Shown piece by piece: positions 1 to 8,695 of a stretch of DNA of 64,000 nt. Both the position numbers and the translations under genes were made by a program. Every line of letters starts with the position of its first letter. Within the stretch, counting starts at the first letter, position 1. The stretch is from Chamaesiphon minutus PCC 6605 (lineage in GTDB: Bacteria; Cyanobacteriota; Cyanobacteriia; Cyanobacteriales; Chamaesiphonaceae): the NCBI RefSeq assembly GCF_000317145.1, contig NC_019697.1, positions 4,166,886-4,230,885 of the forward strand. Direction: 5' to 3'. Below the pieces are notes generated by a model, which saw only the letters and a program-made list of their open reading frames with translations, ran no database searches and was not told where the DNA came from.

Positions 1-126
1 GAGATTAGATAAGAACGTTTAGAATCTTTGGGTGTGAGATTTTTAAGGTTTAATGATGTTGATGTGAAGCTGAATATGGAAATGGTGGTAGAGTCGATCG
101 AGCTTTGGATCGACGATAAAAGATAA
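1..126 (+). pseudogene. DUF559 (endonuclease-like) C-terminal remnant with an in-frame stop
   Basis: Frame 1 from the window edge reads EIR, a TAA stop at 10-12, then ERLESLGVRFLRF, VKLNMEMVV and ELWIDDKR before a TAA at 124-126. The ERLESLGVRFLRF stretch and the short helical tail match the C-terminus of DUF559 proteins (Vsr/restriction-fold), in which EIR is normally followed by an acidic residue where the stop now sits. The upstream part lies outside the window, so an alternative is a frameshift or a separate short ORF. The family assignment is from memory of the motif and is moderate. Confidence 0.5.
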
Positions 127-190
127 TTTCAATGCAATTCAAAAGATTTAATTTTAAGATTGTTTAATCCAATCTATAAAACTAACGGTA

Positions 191-2273
191 TTATGAGAAA
201 GGTAAACACACTACCCGAAGACCATTATAGTGAAGTTTAGCTGCGTGCGTATACCAATCACGAAATGCGCTGTTACAGCGATCAGATTTATCCAAAAATG
301 AACCGCCGCGCAATACATAGAAAAAAGTTTTATTATTTTCAATCCATGCACTTCCATTCATTGGTGCTCTCATATAATTCTCATGCCATGTATCTAAGCA
401 CCATTCACAAACATTTCCGTGCATATCATACAAGCCAAATGCATTAGGGGGAAAGCTACCAACGTCAGTCGTTTCTTTATGAAATTCACTGTAGTTTACT
501 AAATCACTGGTAATTGTCTCTCCAAAGTAAAAAGAGGTAGTAGTTCCAGCTCTACAAGCATACTCCCACTGGCTCTCAGTAGGAAGAGTATATTCTCGCC
601 CTATATGTCGAGATAATTTCTCACAGAATTTAAAAGCATCATCCCAGCTAATGTTTTCGACAGGACGATTTTTACCTTTAAAGCGAGATGGATTTGTGCC
701 CATAATCGCTTGATACTGCTGCTGGGTGATGGTGTATTTACCCATGTAGAAAGGTGAGAGATTGACTTGGTGGATGGGTTTTTCCTTATTATTTTTATTA
801 GAACCCATCATGAAGCTTCCAGCGGGAATATAAACCATTTCTAATTTTACGCCGTTTTCTAAATCTTGCACAAATTGCTGTGCTTTGCCCTTTCGCCTCT
901 GCACTTCTGGGACATCAATCATCTCATCTATTTCATGTTCTACCCATCGCTTAAATACAACGCCCTCTTTTAGAGATATTTTCTTTTTAACAGTCTTCTT
1001 AATAGTCACAATTTGTGCTGTTTCAAACTCAAAAAATTCTAGATTAGGATCGTGATTTATAGATAAATCTAGATTCTCTAGTTTCGATGCTGAAGAAGGT
1101 GGCAGAGTAGATATAGTATTTCGTGCAAAACCAGTCAAATCAGTTAGTACATCGATCGCTGACTGATATCGTTGAGGTAAAACATTAGCAATCATCTTGT
1201 CTAATACCTTACCCAGCTTTTCATCCACCGGATTATTAACCAAATAATCTCGCCATACCCAAGCATCTTCATTCATATCAAACAAATCGAAAGGTGAAAC
1301 TTGAGTCAGCAGATAGATACAAGTCACCCCCAAACTATAAATATCGCTAGCAAATACTGGTTTACGTCTAGCTTGCTCCGGTGCTGCAAATTCCGCACTA
1401 CCAATCGCCGTTCCGGTTTTAGCCAACATCGATTGAGTCGCTTGCTTCGCCGCACCAAAATCGACCAATACCAAACCACCATCACTGCGCCGCCGAATGA
1501 TATTCGCTGGCTTGATATCGCGATGAATAACTGGTGGTCATTCGTGACAAGTTAAGGCGCGATCGCAATTGTCAAGCACGTTTGGCGATCCTTCGATCGA
1601 CCGTTACATCAGATATTCAGAGATCGAATACATTAGCACTATCAATCGAGTTTTTTGATATATAGTGAGACCGAACCAACAGCCACGCTATATATGGGTG
1701 TTGACATTCGATCGAAAACCTTAACTTGTCACAGATGACTGGTGGTGACTGATGGTGTAAGAAATCTAAAACTGGTAATAACGACTCCAGTAACTCGCGG
1801 ATCTTGACTTGGTTAAAAGTGCCAGCAGTGGCTAATTCCTGCTCCAAATCTTGCCCATCGATAAACTGTTGCACCAGATAGGGCTGACCCTCGATATCAA
1901 AGTAGGCAAGGAGTTCGGGAATCTGCTCGTGTTTGCCCAATGCTTCTAAATGTTGTGCCTCCTCGTAGAACAGCTTGAGGGCAATCTGTCTGGTTTCAGG
2001 ATGATTGTTGCTAAACGCAAACTGTTTGATGACACACAACGGCTTACGGGGTTGGTCTTCATCTACTGCTTTGAAGGTTTTACCAAACCCACCTTGTCCT
2101 AATAGCTTCAGCGCGCGATAGCGATCCTTGAGCAGGATCTTTGCCCCACAGGACATACAGAAATTGGTGGTGGGGCTATTCTTATCTGGAGCGGGACAGG
2201 TAGGGTTGATGCAATAGCTCATATCTAGGGCGGCTGAGGAGGGAATATTCATGCTTACAATTAGTATTCCCAT
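191..2273 (-). pseudogene. Ser/Thr protein kinase with C-terminal SUMF1 (FGE-sulfatase) domain, split by a MITE
   Basis: Two leftward ORFs (2273-1617 and 1474-191) are the halves of one gene. The first half has a zinc-ribbon-like N-terminus (CINPTCPAPDK, FCMSCGAK), the glycine loop LGQGGFGKTF and the N-lobe lysine VIKQF, and runs to HHQSPPV. The second half resumes with IHRDIKPAN (readable at 1475-1529 without its own start) and VDFGAAK, the DFG motif. A linker follows, then a SUMF1 domain from about MVYIPAGSFMMGS through LPTESQWEYACRAGT, DMHGNVCEW and LRGGSF. Removing the 199-bp element at 1539-1737 and one 9-bp repeat rejoins SPPV to IHRD exactly. The insert brings stops and a frameshift (208 bp added), so the first product lacks the HRD and DFG catalytic motifs and the second lacks the N-lobe. 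Kinase-SUMF1 fusions are common in cyanobacteria. No active kinase can be made unless the element is excised; the C-terminal fragment could only be translated from an internal start. Confidence 0.88.
1539..1737. mobile_element. 199-bp MITE inside the kinase gene
   Basis: The ends are 19-bp inverted repeats, CATTCGTGACAAGTTAAGG at 1539-1557 and CCTTAACTTGTCACAGATG at 1719-1737, differing only at two positions near the outer tip. The element is flanked by a perfect 9-bp direct repeat ACTGGTGGT (1530-1538 and 1738-1746), i.e. a target-site duplication. It contains no credible ORF, so it must be moved by a transposase elsewhere. Removing the element plus one repeat restores the kinase frame, which is independent proof of insertion. 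Confidence 0.9.
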
Positions 2274-2292
2274 CTCCCACCCACAAGTTAAA

Positions 2293-2569
2293 AAATCCCC
2301 TCCTCGGAGGGGTGCCCAACGGGCGGGGTGGGTAGATCTTCGCTACTCACTCACTAATTATCGATCGCGGTTACACTAAATCCATAGTTTGATTCTACTT
2401 GAAATGTCAGAATTAGCAGACTCGATCGAGAATTGCGATCGATCTCAGCCGTTAGAATTAGATGAATCGATCGAAAGTATGCCATCTAATCCCAAGCATT
2501 CGGAGAGAGAGGGTGCAAGCGGAGATCTACCCACCCCGCCCTTCGGGCACCCCTCCGAGGAGGGGATTT
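2293..2569. repeat. Inverted pair of 47-bp REP-like repeats upstream of the kinase gene
   Basis: Arms at 2293-2339 and 2523-2569 are reverse complements with two mismatches. Each contains a smaller palindrome (CCCCTCCTCGGAGGGG). The 183 bp between the arms is AT-richer with several CGATCG words. An ORF reading through the right arm (2389-2625) is low complexity and I do not regard it as a gene. The structure resembles a bacterial interspersed mosaic element or a short MITE. This fills the gap between the kinase and the methylase remnant. Confidence 0.7.
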
Positions 2570-2641
2570 ACCTGCGGAAGTTGAGGGATAATATGACTAC
2601 TCCACTAAACAGCACTTTTCGGTGAGATTCAACTAAAGACT

Positions 2642-3045
2642 ATGGGAAAATCGATCGCGAAGCGCGCCGCTAGGCGGTCGCATTTGGCTGGTATGGCGGA
2701 AAATATAGCCACCTCGACTGGCTTTTACCCCTACTACCACCAACACAACATTTTTGCGACGTATTTGGTGGCTCCGCTGCTGTCATCATCAATCGCCCTC
2801 CATCTCCCGTTGAAACTTATAACGATATCCACAGCGAAGTCGTGAATTTTTTTCGCGTCCTCCGCGACCAAAAAGAGCCTCTGATTGAAGCCATCGGTTT
2901 AACACCTTTCTCTCGTGAAGAACTAGCATTAGCCAGCCTTCGCCAGACAGAAGGAATCACCGAACTAGAACGCGCTCGGCGTTTTTTCGTCTGTGCTAGA
3001 CAAGTGCGAAAAGCCTGTATGAGAAAACAGGTGGAGTTGAAATAG
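2642..3045 (+). pseudogene. DNA adenine methylase (D12/Dam class) N-terminal remnant
   Basis: The frame from 2682 reads FGWYGGKYSHLDWLLPLLP, then CDVFGGSAAVI, the SAM-binding motif I of Dam-type N6-adenine methylases, then ETYNDIHSEVVNFFRVLRDQ and ARRFFVCARQVR before a stop at 3043-3045. The ATG at 2642 is in a different frame. If 23 bp at 2659-2681 are removed, ATG GGA AAA TCG ATC GCA TTT GGC gives MGKSIAFGWYGGKY, a normal Dam start. The inserted DNA is a small palindromic repeat. The gene is also truncated: the DPPY catalytic motif and the C-terminal half are missing after about residue 125. It therefore has two independent lesions and is dead. Confidence 0.82.
2659..2681. repeat. 23-bp palindromic repeat inserted in the methylase start
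   Basis: The insert has the composition GAAGCGCGCCGCTAGGCGGT plus CGC and folds back on itself. Deleting it fuses codon GC|A and restores the methylase frame from ATG 2642. It resembles the small dispersed repeats of 20-30 bp known in filamentous cyanobacteria, which carry GAAGCG and AGGCGG motifs. Confidence 0.7.
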
Positions 3046-3337
3046 CCGTGCTAGATTGCATCAGCTTTTTGCGTCATTTTCTACATTTATTTCATCGTTC
3101 TCGGACAAAGTACGTCGAGGAATACCAGCAGCTTGTTTTAAGTGAACCAGATAGTGCCGTGAGTCAACCCCTAAAAGAGTTATAGCTTTCATTGAGAAGT
3201 GCAGCCGAAAGCGGCTTAGGGAATGGCGAATAGTAGCTTCTGTCATACTGCCGCTGTTGATGTTTTGGGCAGCAACTATAACCATTGTGACAGAATAAGA
3301 ACAGTAGATTTTGCCATACCCGATCGGGATAACGTTC

Positions 3338-4963
3338 ATGCTCCGCCTCTCCGAAGTCAAACTGCCACTGGAACACACCGAAGCAGATATCCAGTCCGCC
3401 ATCCTCAAAAAACTCTCGATCGCGTCTAAAGATCTCATCCGCTATACGATCTTCAAGCGGAGCTACGATGCGCGCAAAAAGGGAGCAATTTCCTTTGTTT
3501 ATATCATCGACATCGAGACGACCAGAGAGCAACAACTCCTCCAAAAGTTCAAGAAAGACGTGCATGTTGTACCGACACCCGATACTAGCTATCGTTATGT
3601 TACTCATGCCCGATCTGGATTAGCACAACGCCCGATCGTGATTGGCTGCGGGCCATGTGGGATGTTTGCAGGGTTATTACTCGCCCAGATGGGATTTCGC
3701 CCCATCATTTTGGAACGGGGAAAGGCGGTACACGATCGATCTGTGGATACGTTCGGGTTTTGGAGCAAGGCAAAATTCAATCCCGAATCGAATGCTCAAT
3801 TTGGCGAAGGTGGTGCGGGGACATTTTCTGATGGTAAGCTTTATAGTCGGATCAAAGATGCCAACCATCACGGGCGTAAGGTATTGGCAGAGCTAGTTAA
3901 TGCTGGTGCGGCGTCGGAAATTCTCTATGTCAATAAGCCGCACATTGGCACCTATCGACTGGTAAAAATCGTCGAAAATATCCGCAATTCCATTGAATCC
4001 CTCGGTGGCGAAATCCGCTTTCAGAGTCGGGTAGAGCAGCTTAATATCGAAAACGGACAAGTCTGCGGTGTCACCCTGGCTAGTGGCGAATATATTCCCA
4101 GCAACCATGTGATTCTTGCTGTCGGACATAGTGCCCGCGATACCTTTGAGATGCTCCACCATGCGGGAGTATATATCGAACCCAAGCCATTTTCGATCGG
4201 GTTTCGGATCGAACATCCCCAATCAATTATCGATAAGTGTAGACTCGGATCTCAAGCCGGACATCCGATGCTCGGTGCGGCTGATTATAGTCTGGTTCAT
4301 CATTGTGCCAACGGTCGATCGGTTTATAGTTTTTGCATGTGTCCAGGTGGGCAAGTCGTGGCGGCAACATCTGAAGTGGGGCGAGTTGTCACCAATGGGA
4401 TGAGCCAGTACGAACGCAGTGGTAAGAATGCCAATAGTGGTATCGTCGTCGGGATTACGCCAGAGGATTATCCAGGTAGTTCGATCGCTGGAATTGAGTT
4501 TCAGCGACGGTTAGAAGAACGAGCATTCGAGTTAGGTGGCGGCACCTACGAGGCTCCTGGACAACTCGTAGGCGACTTTTTGGTTGGGAAAGCCTCGACA
4601 CAATTAGGGACTGTCAGACCGTCATATAAGCCTGGTATCCACCTCTGCGATTTGGGTTCGAGTTTACCGGATTACGCGATCGAGGCAATTCGCGAAGCGA
4701 TTCCGGCTTTCGATAAGCAACTTAATGGTTTTGCCATGCACGATGCCGTATTAACGGGAGTCGAAACTCGCACTTCATCGCCGATCTGTATTAAACGTGG
4801 CAATGATTATCAGAGCCTAAACACGAAAGGACTTTACCCCGCAGGCGAAGGAGCTGGCTACGCTGGGGGTATCCTTTCGGCTGGGGTCGATGGAATTAAA
4901 GTAGCCGAGGCTGTAGCTTTAAGCATCCAGTCACAATTGGAGATCGCCACTACCAATTGCTAG
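3338..4963 (+). CDS. NAD(P)/FAD-dependent oxidoreductase, BaiN/HI0933-type
   Basis: Protein of 541 residues. It begins with a roughly 85-residue domain of its own (MLRLSEVKLPL, then AILKKLSI, IRYTIFKRSYDARKK), followed by a Rossmann FAD-binding region with PIVIGCGPCGMFAGLLLAQMG at about 98-118 and ILERGKAV. QFGEGGAGTFSDGKL and a C-terminal TKGLYPAGEGAGYAGGI (second FAD contact) complete the fold. These are marks of the conserved uncharacterised FAD-dependent dehydrogenase family found in most cyanobacteria. The substrate is unknown. The start MLRLSEV at 3338 is preferred over the upstream ATG at 3311, because family members begin at this point. The 3' end overlaps the convergent hemoglobin gene by 4 bp. 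About 290 bp before it hold no recognisable gene. Confidence 0.85.
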   Translation: MLRLSEVKLPLEHTEADIQSAILKKLSIASKDLIRYTIFKRSYDARKKGAISFVYIIDIETTREQQLLQKFKKDVHVVPTPDTSYRYVTHARSGLAQRPIVIGCGPCGMFAGLLLAQMGFRPIILERGKAVHDRSVDTFGFWSKAKFNPESNAQFGEGGAGTFSDGKLYSRIKDANHHGRKVLAELVNAGAASEILYVNKPHIGTYRLVKIVENIRNSIESLGGEIRFQSRVEQLNIENGQVCGVTLASGEYIPSNHVILAVGHSARDTFEMLHHAGVYIEPKPFSIGFRIEHPQSIIDKCRLGSQAGHPMLGAADYSLVHHCANGRSVYSFCMCPGGQVVAATSEVGRVVTNGMSQYERSGKNANSGIVVGITPEDYPGSSIAGIEFQRRLEERAFELGGGTYEAPGQLVGDFLVGKASTQLGTVRPSYKPGIHLCDLGSSLPDYAIEAIREAIPAFDKQLNGFAMHDAVLTGVETRTSSPICIKRGNDYQSLNTKGLYPAGEGAGYAGGILSAGVDGIKVAEAVALSIQSQLEIATTNC

Positions 4964-5361
4964 CTAGCTGTTGGCAAAACAATATCTGGTTTAGTACTTT
5001 CGATAATGGCAATAAATTCCGCCCGTTCGGGTTGTGGAACATTGAATTTATCGAAAGTAGCATCGAGATCTTCCATAAAAGCCGCCCATTCCTCCCTGGT
5101 AATCTTGAGATGAGCGTGAGCATCATACATCGATCGACCGCTATACTGTTGGGGGCCGCCAATCGCCCAGCAAGACATTTCCGTAACCAGATATTTGAAT
5201 CCAGCAGGTGACACGCGATGGTGTGCCTCATCGACCAGGGGATTGGAATTGAGCCGAGGATCGACCATAATTCGATCGATAAAATCATCGACAACAGTCG
5301 CGATTGAGTATACGCCTCCCAGACGTTCGTATAGAGATTTTGCTGGCATTTGCTCTGACAT
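4960..5361 (-). CDS. Group 1 truncated hemoglobin
   Basis: 133-residue 2/2 globin. SLYERLGGVYSIATVVDDF is the family's helix A-B, and the proximal heme ligand is His82 in SMYDAHAHLKI. The glycine motif before helix F (AIGGPQ) is present. At the B10 position, usually Tyr in GlbN-type proteins (DDFY), the sequence has Ile (DDFID), so the classic Tyr-based distal hydrogen bond to bound O2 is absent. The subgroup with this sequence is common in cyanobacteria and may bind or detoxify O2/NO. It is transcribed leftward and converges with the FAD oxidoreductase, overlapping it at the stops. Confidence in fold is high, in role low. Confidence 0.88.
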   Translation of the reverse strand: MSEQMPAKSLYERLGGVYSIATVVDDFIDRIMVDPRLNSNPLVDEAHHRVSPAGFKYLVTEMSCWAIGGPQQYSGRSMYDAHAHLKITREEWAAFMEDLDATFDKFNVPQPERAEFIAIIESTKPDIVLPTAS

Positions 5362-5774
5362 ATTTACTCCTGTCGGTTTAAAATTTTGTCTATTTTAAAC
5401 CCCGATCGACAACTTTACTGTCAAAATCGATAATAAGTTAAAAGACATAATTATCACAGTTAGCTCTAAGTTAGCAGCAAGCCGATGAAATTCGATTCTC
5501 TTCTAAAGACGCTACGCAAACGATCTTTTTTAGGTTACGTGCGGCAATGGTTAAATAAGTGAACGATCGCGGTGATAATTGCCATGGCGACACTCGCGAT
5601 CGTTTTAACTGTCAATTCGATCGATTACCTGATAATGCTCAATCCAAGCTAACACCAACTGTTACGACTACCCCAAGTTCACCCGAGCGTAGGCTAATTA
5701 ATAATGGCCTATAATTGCTTTAACAAAAATGAATCTATCGAAAAATCTCCGATAAGTGGTTCGCTAATAAATAA
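5362..5774. other. Intergenic region with a possible broken small membrane-protein ORF
   Basis: This 413-bp gap between divergent genes should hold promoters for both. At 5485-5652 one frame reads MKFDSLLKTLRKRSFLGYVRQWLNK, a TGA stop at 5560-5562, then a hydrophobic tail AIVLTVNSIDYLIMLNPS to a TAA. It looks like a 55-residue single-span membrane protein interrupted by one stop, but no homologue is recognised and chance cannot be excluded. Nothing else stands out. Confidence 0.3.
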
Positions 5775-7682
5775 ATGCTAAACTCGATTCCCAATTCTGT
5801 AATGGAGACACTTTGCAATCGAACCTCCAACTCCACTCCACCCTATTACTACACGGGCTATTGTCCCTATAGTGGCAAATTATTAAAATTACCACGTACT
5901 CAGGAAGTAGAACAGATCGCCCGTATTTTAATGTTAGAAATGGCACGAGAAGAAGATATATATGCCCGCGAAGGTAAGATGTTTGGGGTATTATTAGTCG
6001 AAAAAAACACAGGCGAATATTACTCGATTAAGGCTTTTTCGGGATTACTTAATGGCGAGGCTGTTATCGATGGATGGGTACCGCCAATTCCTGGGCGCGA
6101 TCGAGTGGCGATCGAAGAAGCTGATACGCTAAAAGATCTAGCAAGAATGAAGCAAGAATTAATCGACTTAGATCGATTCTCCACAGGAGAGGCTTCTGCG
6201 CAGGCAGACGCTTTCCTTCGGAACGCTTCGCGAACGCGAACGCGAACACCAACGACAGCAAGAGAGCGGTATAAATTATTAGCAGCCGAATTTGCAGATA
6301 AATTAGAGAAACTAGCGATCGAACATCGTCAACGCAAGGCATTTCGCCAACAACAGCGAGAACGATTTGCAGCTACTCTTCATGACATCGAACTAATAAC
6401 AGCTCTCGATCGACTCGCGGCAGAAAGCCGCCAGGACGGACGCGAACGCCGTCAACTCAAACAAGAGCGCGACGCAGTTTTACAGCCGTTACAGGATGTT
6501 TTAGACCAAACTGACGATCGAATTCGCGAACTCAAACAACAGCGCAAAATTCGATCGCGTCAACTTCAGATACAGATGCACGATGCCTATCGGCTGATGA
6601 ATTTTTTGGGCACATCTAGCTCGTTGCGCGAATTAATGCCTGCGGGGATACCAACGGGAACGGGCGATTGTTGTGCGCCGAAGTTGCTGCATTATGCGGC
6701 GAGTCAGGGTTTAAAGCCGATGGCGATGGCGGAGTTTTGGTGGGGGGATGGGGTGGATGAGTGGATGAGTGGATGGGTAGATGGGGAGATGAGGGGACGA
6801 GGGGACGGGGGGACGGGGAGAAAAATTCAGGGGGAGTTTTATGGGGCTTGTGCGGAGCGGTGTCAACCGTTGATGGGGTTCATGTTGGCGGGGTTGTCCT
6901 CGCAGATGTCTCATGCTCGATCTGGTTTGCAAAACACCTCAATCTCCCCCTCACCCTACCTCCGGCTCCCCTCTCCCAATTCTGGGAGAGGGTTTGGGGG
7001 TGAGGGCGACAAGATTTCGATGGCACAAGCAGTCTGGATGACGCCAACTTTGCCTAATCTCTCGTTACCGATTATTTACGAGGATGAATATCTAATTGCG
7101 ATCGATAAGCCTGCGGGACTATTATCCGTACCTGGGCGGACGATCGAACTACAGGATAGCGTGTTGACTCGGTTGCGAGCATTATATCCCGAAATTTATA
7201 CCGTCCATCGACTCGATCGAGATACGTCGGGCACATTATTATTGGCACGGGATAAAGTTACTTATCGACATCTGAGTCAGCAGTTTGAGGCTAGACAAGT
7301 ACGCAAGATTTATGAGGCGATTTTAGGTGGGCAGATCGAGTTAGACAAAGGCTCGATCGATTTACCATTATGGGGCGATCCACTCGATCGACCGAGACAG
7401 AAAGTAGACTTTAAGTTGGGGAAACCTAGTTTAACTAAGTTTCAGGTATTGGGGCAAATCGATGGCTACACGCGAGTTGAGTTTTTTCCTGTTACGGGAC
7501 GGACGCATCAATTACGCGTCCATGCAGCCGATGCTCGAGGTTTGAGTGTGTGTATTTTAGGCGACAGGCTTTATGGTTGTCAGGCGAATGTAAAACGATT
7601 GTACCTGCACGCACGAGAACTTAGTTTTACACATCCATCCACATTAGAAAGAATCTCGGTCCAAACTCCATGCACGTTTTGA
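5775..7682 (+). CDS. RluA-family RNA pseudouridine synthase with long N-terminal extension
   Basis: 635 residues. The C-terminal third (from about residue 435) is a pseudouridine synthase: LPIIYEDEYLIAIDKPAGLLSVP, then the catalytic motif TVHRLDRDTSGTLLLAR (Asp in HRLDRDTSG) and VTGRTHQLRVHA. Members make pseudouridine in rRNA or tRNA. The N-terminal half is a charged, probably coiled-coil region (about 165-275, LKQERDAVLQPLQDVLDQTD) followed by a conserved GTGDCCAPKLLHYA segment. This double architecture is usual for the cyanobacterial/gammaproteobacterial long RluA proteins. Three insertions look repeat-derived: residues of about 138-160 (ASAQADAFLRNASRTRTRTP), about 319-345 (a GATGGG-type low-complexity run) and about 392-416 (around a CTCTCCCAATTCTGGGAGAG palindrome). 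All keep the frame and fall in linkers, so the enzyme is probably active. Confidence 0.85.
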   Translation: MLNSIPNSVMETLCNRTSNSTPPYYYTGYCPYSGKLLKLPRTQEVEQIARILMLEMAREEDIYAREGKMFGVLLVEKNTGEYYSIKAFSGLLNGEAVIDGWVPPIPGRDRVAIEEADTLKDLARMKQELIDLDRFSTGEASAQADAFLRNASRTRTRTPTTARERYKLLAAEFADKLEKLAIEHRQRKAFRQQQRERFAATLHDIELITALDRLAAESRQDGRERRQLKQERDAVLQPLQDVLDQTDDRIRELKQQRKIRSRQLQIQMHDAYRLMNFLGTSSSLRELMPAGIPTGTGDCCAPKLLHYAASQGLKPMAMAEFWWGDGVDEWMSGWVDGEMRGRGDGGTGRKIQGEFYGACAERCQPLMGFMLAGLSSQMSHARSGLQNTSISPSPYLRLPSPNSGRGFGGEGDKISMAQAVWMTPTLPNLSLPIIYEDEYLIAIDKPAGLLSVPGRTIELQDSVLTRLRALYPEIYTVHRLDRDTSGTLLLARDKVTYRHLSQQFEARQVRKIYEAILGGQIELDKGSIDLPLWGDPLDRPRQKVDFKLGKPSLTKFQVLGQIDGYTRVEFFPVTGRTHQLRVHAADARGLSVCILGDRLYGCQANVKRLYLHARELSFTHPSTLERISVQTPCTF

Positions 7683-7832
7683 ATGCAGAATCTAATTGAC
7701 TATCCGTGCAATCAACATTGATGAAGGACGGGCATGAAGCACCGCCCCTACAGGTTAACGTTACTCACCAATATCTTTAGGGGTACCCCTTGTGCGTACC
7801 CTCACCATGCCGAAAATAGCACTCTCTCAGAT

Positions 7833-8342
7833 CTAGATATCTTCTTTATCTGCTTGCGCCTTCGCTAACTTCCGCTTGAGCGCAACACCAGATCCCACGC
7901 CGAAGATCGTCCCTAATACTGTAAACGGTTCGGGCACCGCAGTAGTACTAGCAGCACTAACATTGATATTGTCAAACTGATGGAAAGGGAGAGCTTGAAC
8001 CCAGCCAACAGCAACTAAATTAGTGAAGCTGCTGTTAAAGTTGAATGTTGTCAGACCTGAGGCATTGATGACAAAATCTTGAGACACAATAGTCGTATCG
8101 GCTCTCGTCCCAGTGAAGGTTACAGATGTTGAGGAACTAGCATTTGTGTCGTTAGGATTGATAAGTCTTGCCAAATCGATCGACGATAGTGTGAATGCGC
8201 CACCACCAGCTATTGTTTCATTGTGATTCGGGGTTTCAAGCGTCAAAAGGGACAAAACTGAGGCGTGTTGCAAAAACATCGGGTTCGATCGCATGGCAAT
8301 TTGAATCCGAGTTTTACATTGCACACAAAATATTATACCCAA
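7833..8342 (-). pseudogene. PEP-CTERM sorting-domain protein, N-terminus lost
   Basis: The C-terminus has a canonical exosortase-target tail: VPEP, a hydrophobic span (FTVLGTIFGVGSGVAL) and a basic end (KRKLAK). The preceding 95 residues are a Ser/Thr/Asn-rich beta-type domain (GGGAFTLSSIDLARLI, SVTFTGTRADTTIVS, FHQFDNINV) typical of exported cyanobacterial PEP-CTERM proteins. No signal peptide is present. The first 30 or so residues are instead in the frame of a frameshifted Uma2 gene lying directly upstream (see 8290-8593), so the true N-terminus has been deleted at the junction. Probably not exported, hence not functional. Confidence 0.6.
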
Positions 8343-8593
8343 AATGTTATGCCCAAATTCGGTGCGAGCGTGCCAATTCCAAACGCTGGCAAATAAATTA
8401 CCATTCTTTTGCCAGTCTCACCAACAGTTAGAGCCATCGCGATCGATTCATTATTTTGAGTCAATTCAAGGCTAAGATCGGAATTATTAGCGCAGAGGAT
8501 ATCAAATTGCGAGCGAGTGACGACAAGTGTTGTACTACTGACATCTCGCAATACCGATCGGGTATTTGTAACTAAGTTATTAGCAATCGTCAT
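8290..8593 (-). pseudogene. Uma2 (DUF820) family N-terminal remnant, frameshifted
   Basis: Leftward ORF from 8593 reads TTLVVTRSQFDILCANNSDL, SLELTQNN and VGETGKR, the start of a Uma2-family restriction-endonuclease-like protein. After GETGKR the frame drifts; in the next frame the expected continuation NGNLFASVWNWHARTEFGHN appears, showing a one-base frameshift near 8400. The homology ends soon after, and the reading frame passes into the PEP-CTERM remnant. Full-length Uma2 proteins are about 190-220 residues, so some two-thirds is missing. Confidence 0.62.
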
Positions 8594-8695
8594 AAAATCT
8601 CCAAACGTTTGCGGTGATTAAATTAGATCGTTTTCACCCGATCGCCTAATTCTGTTAGAGTAAGATCTGAGAAATTCAAGTGTTGTAAACCTAGC

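Noticed and set aside
2389-2625. 78-residue rightward ORF
   Set aside because: It runs through the REP arm and CGATCG words, has no recognisable domain and no ribosome-binding site.
3061-3607. Leftward ORFs opposite the FAD oxidoreductase start
   Set aside because: Mostly antisense to a well-supported gene. The C-terminal part (3061-3190) looks protein-like but no family could be named.
6711-7003. Small ORFs in the middle of the pseudouridine synthase gene
   Set aside because: They translate the purine-rich low-complexity insert in other frames.
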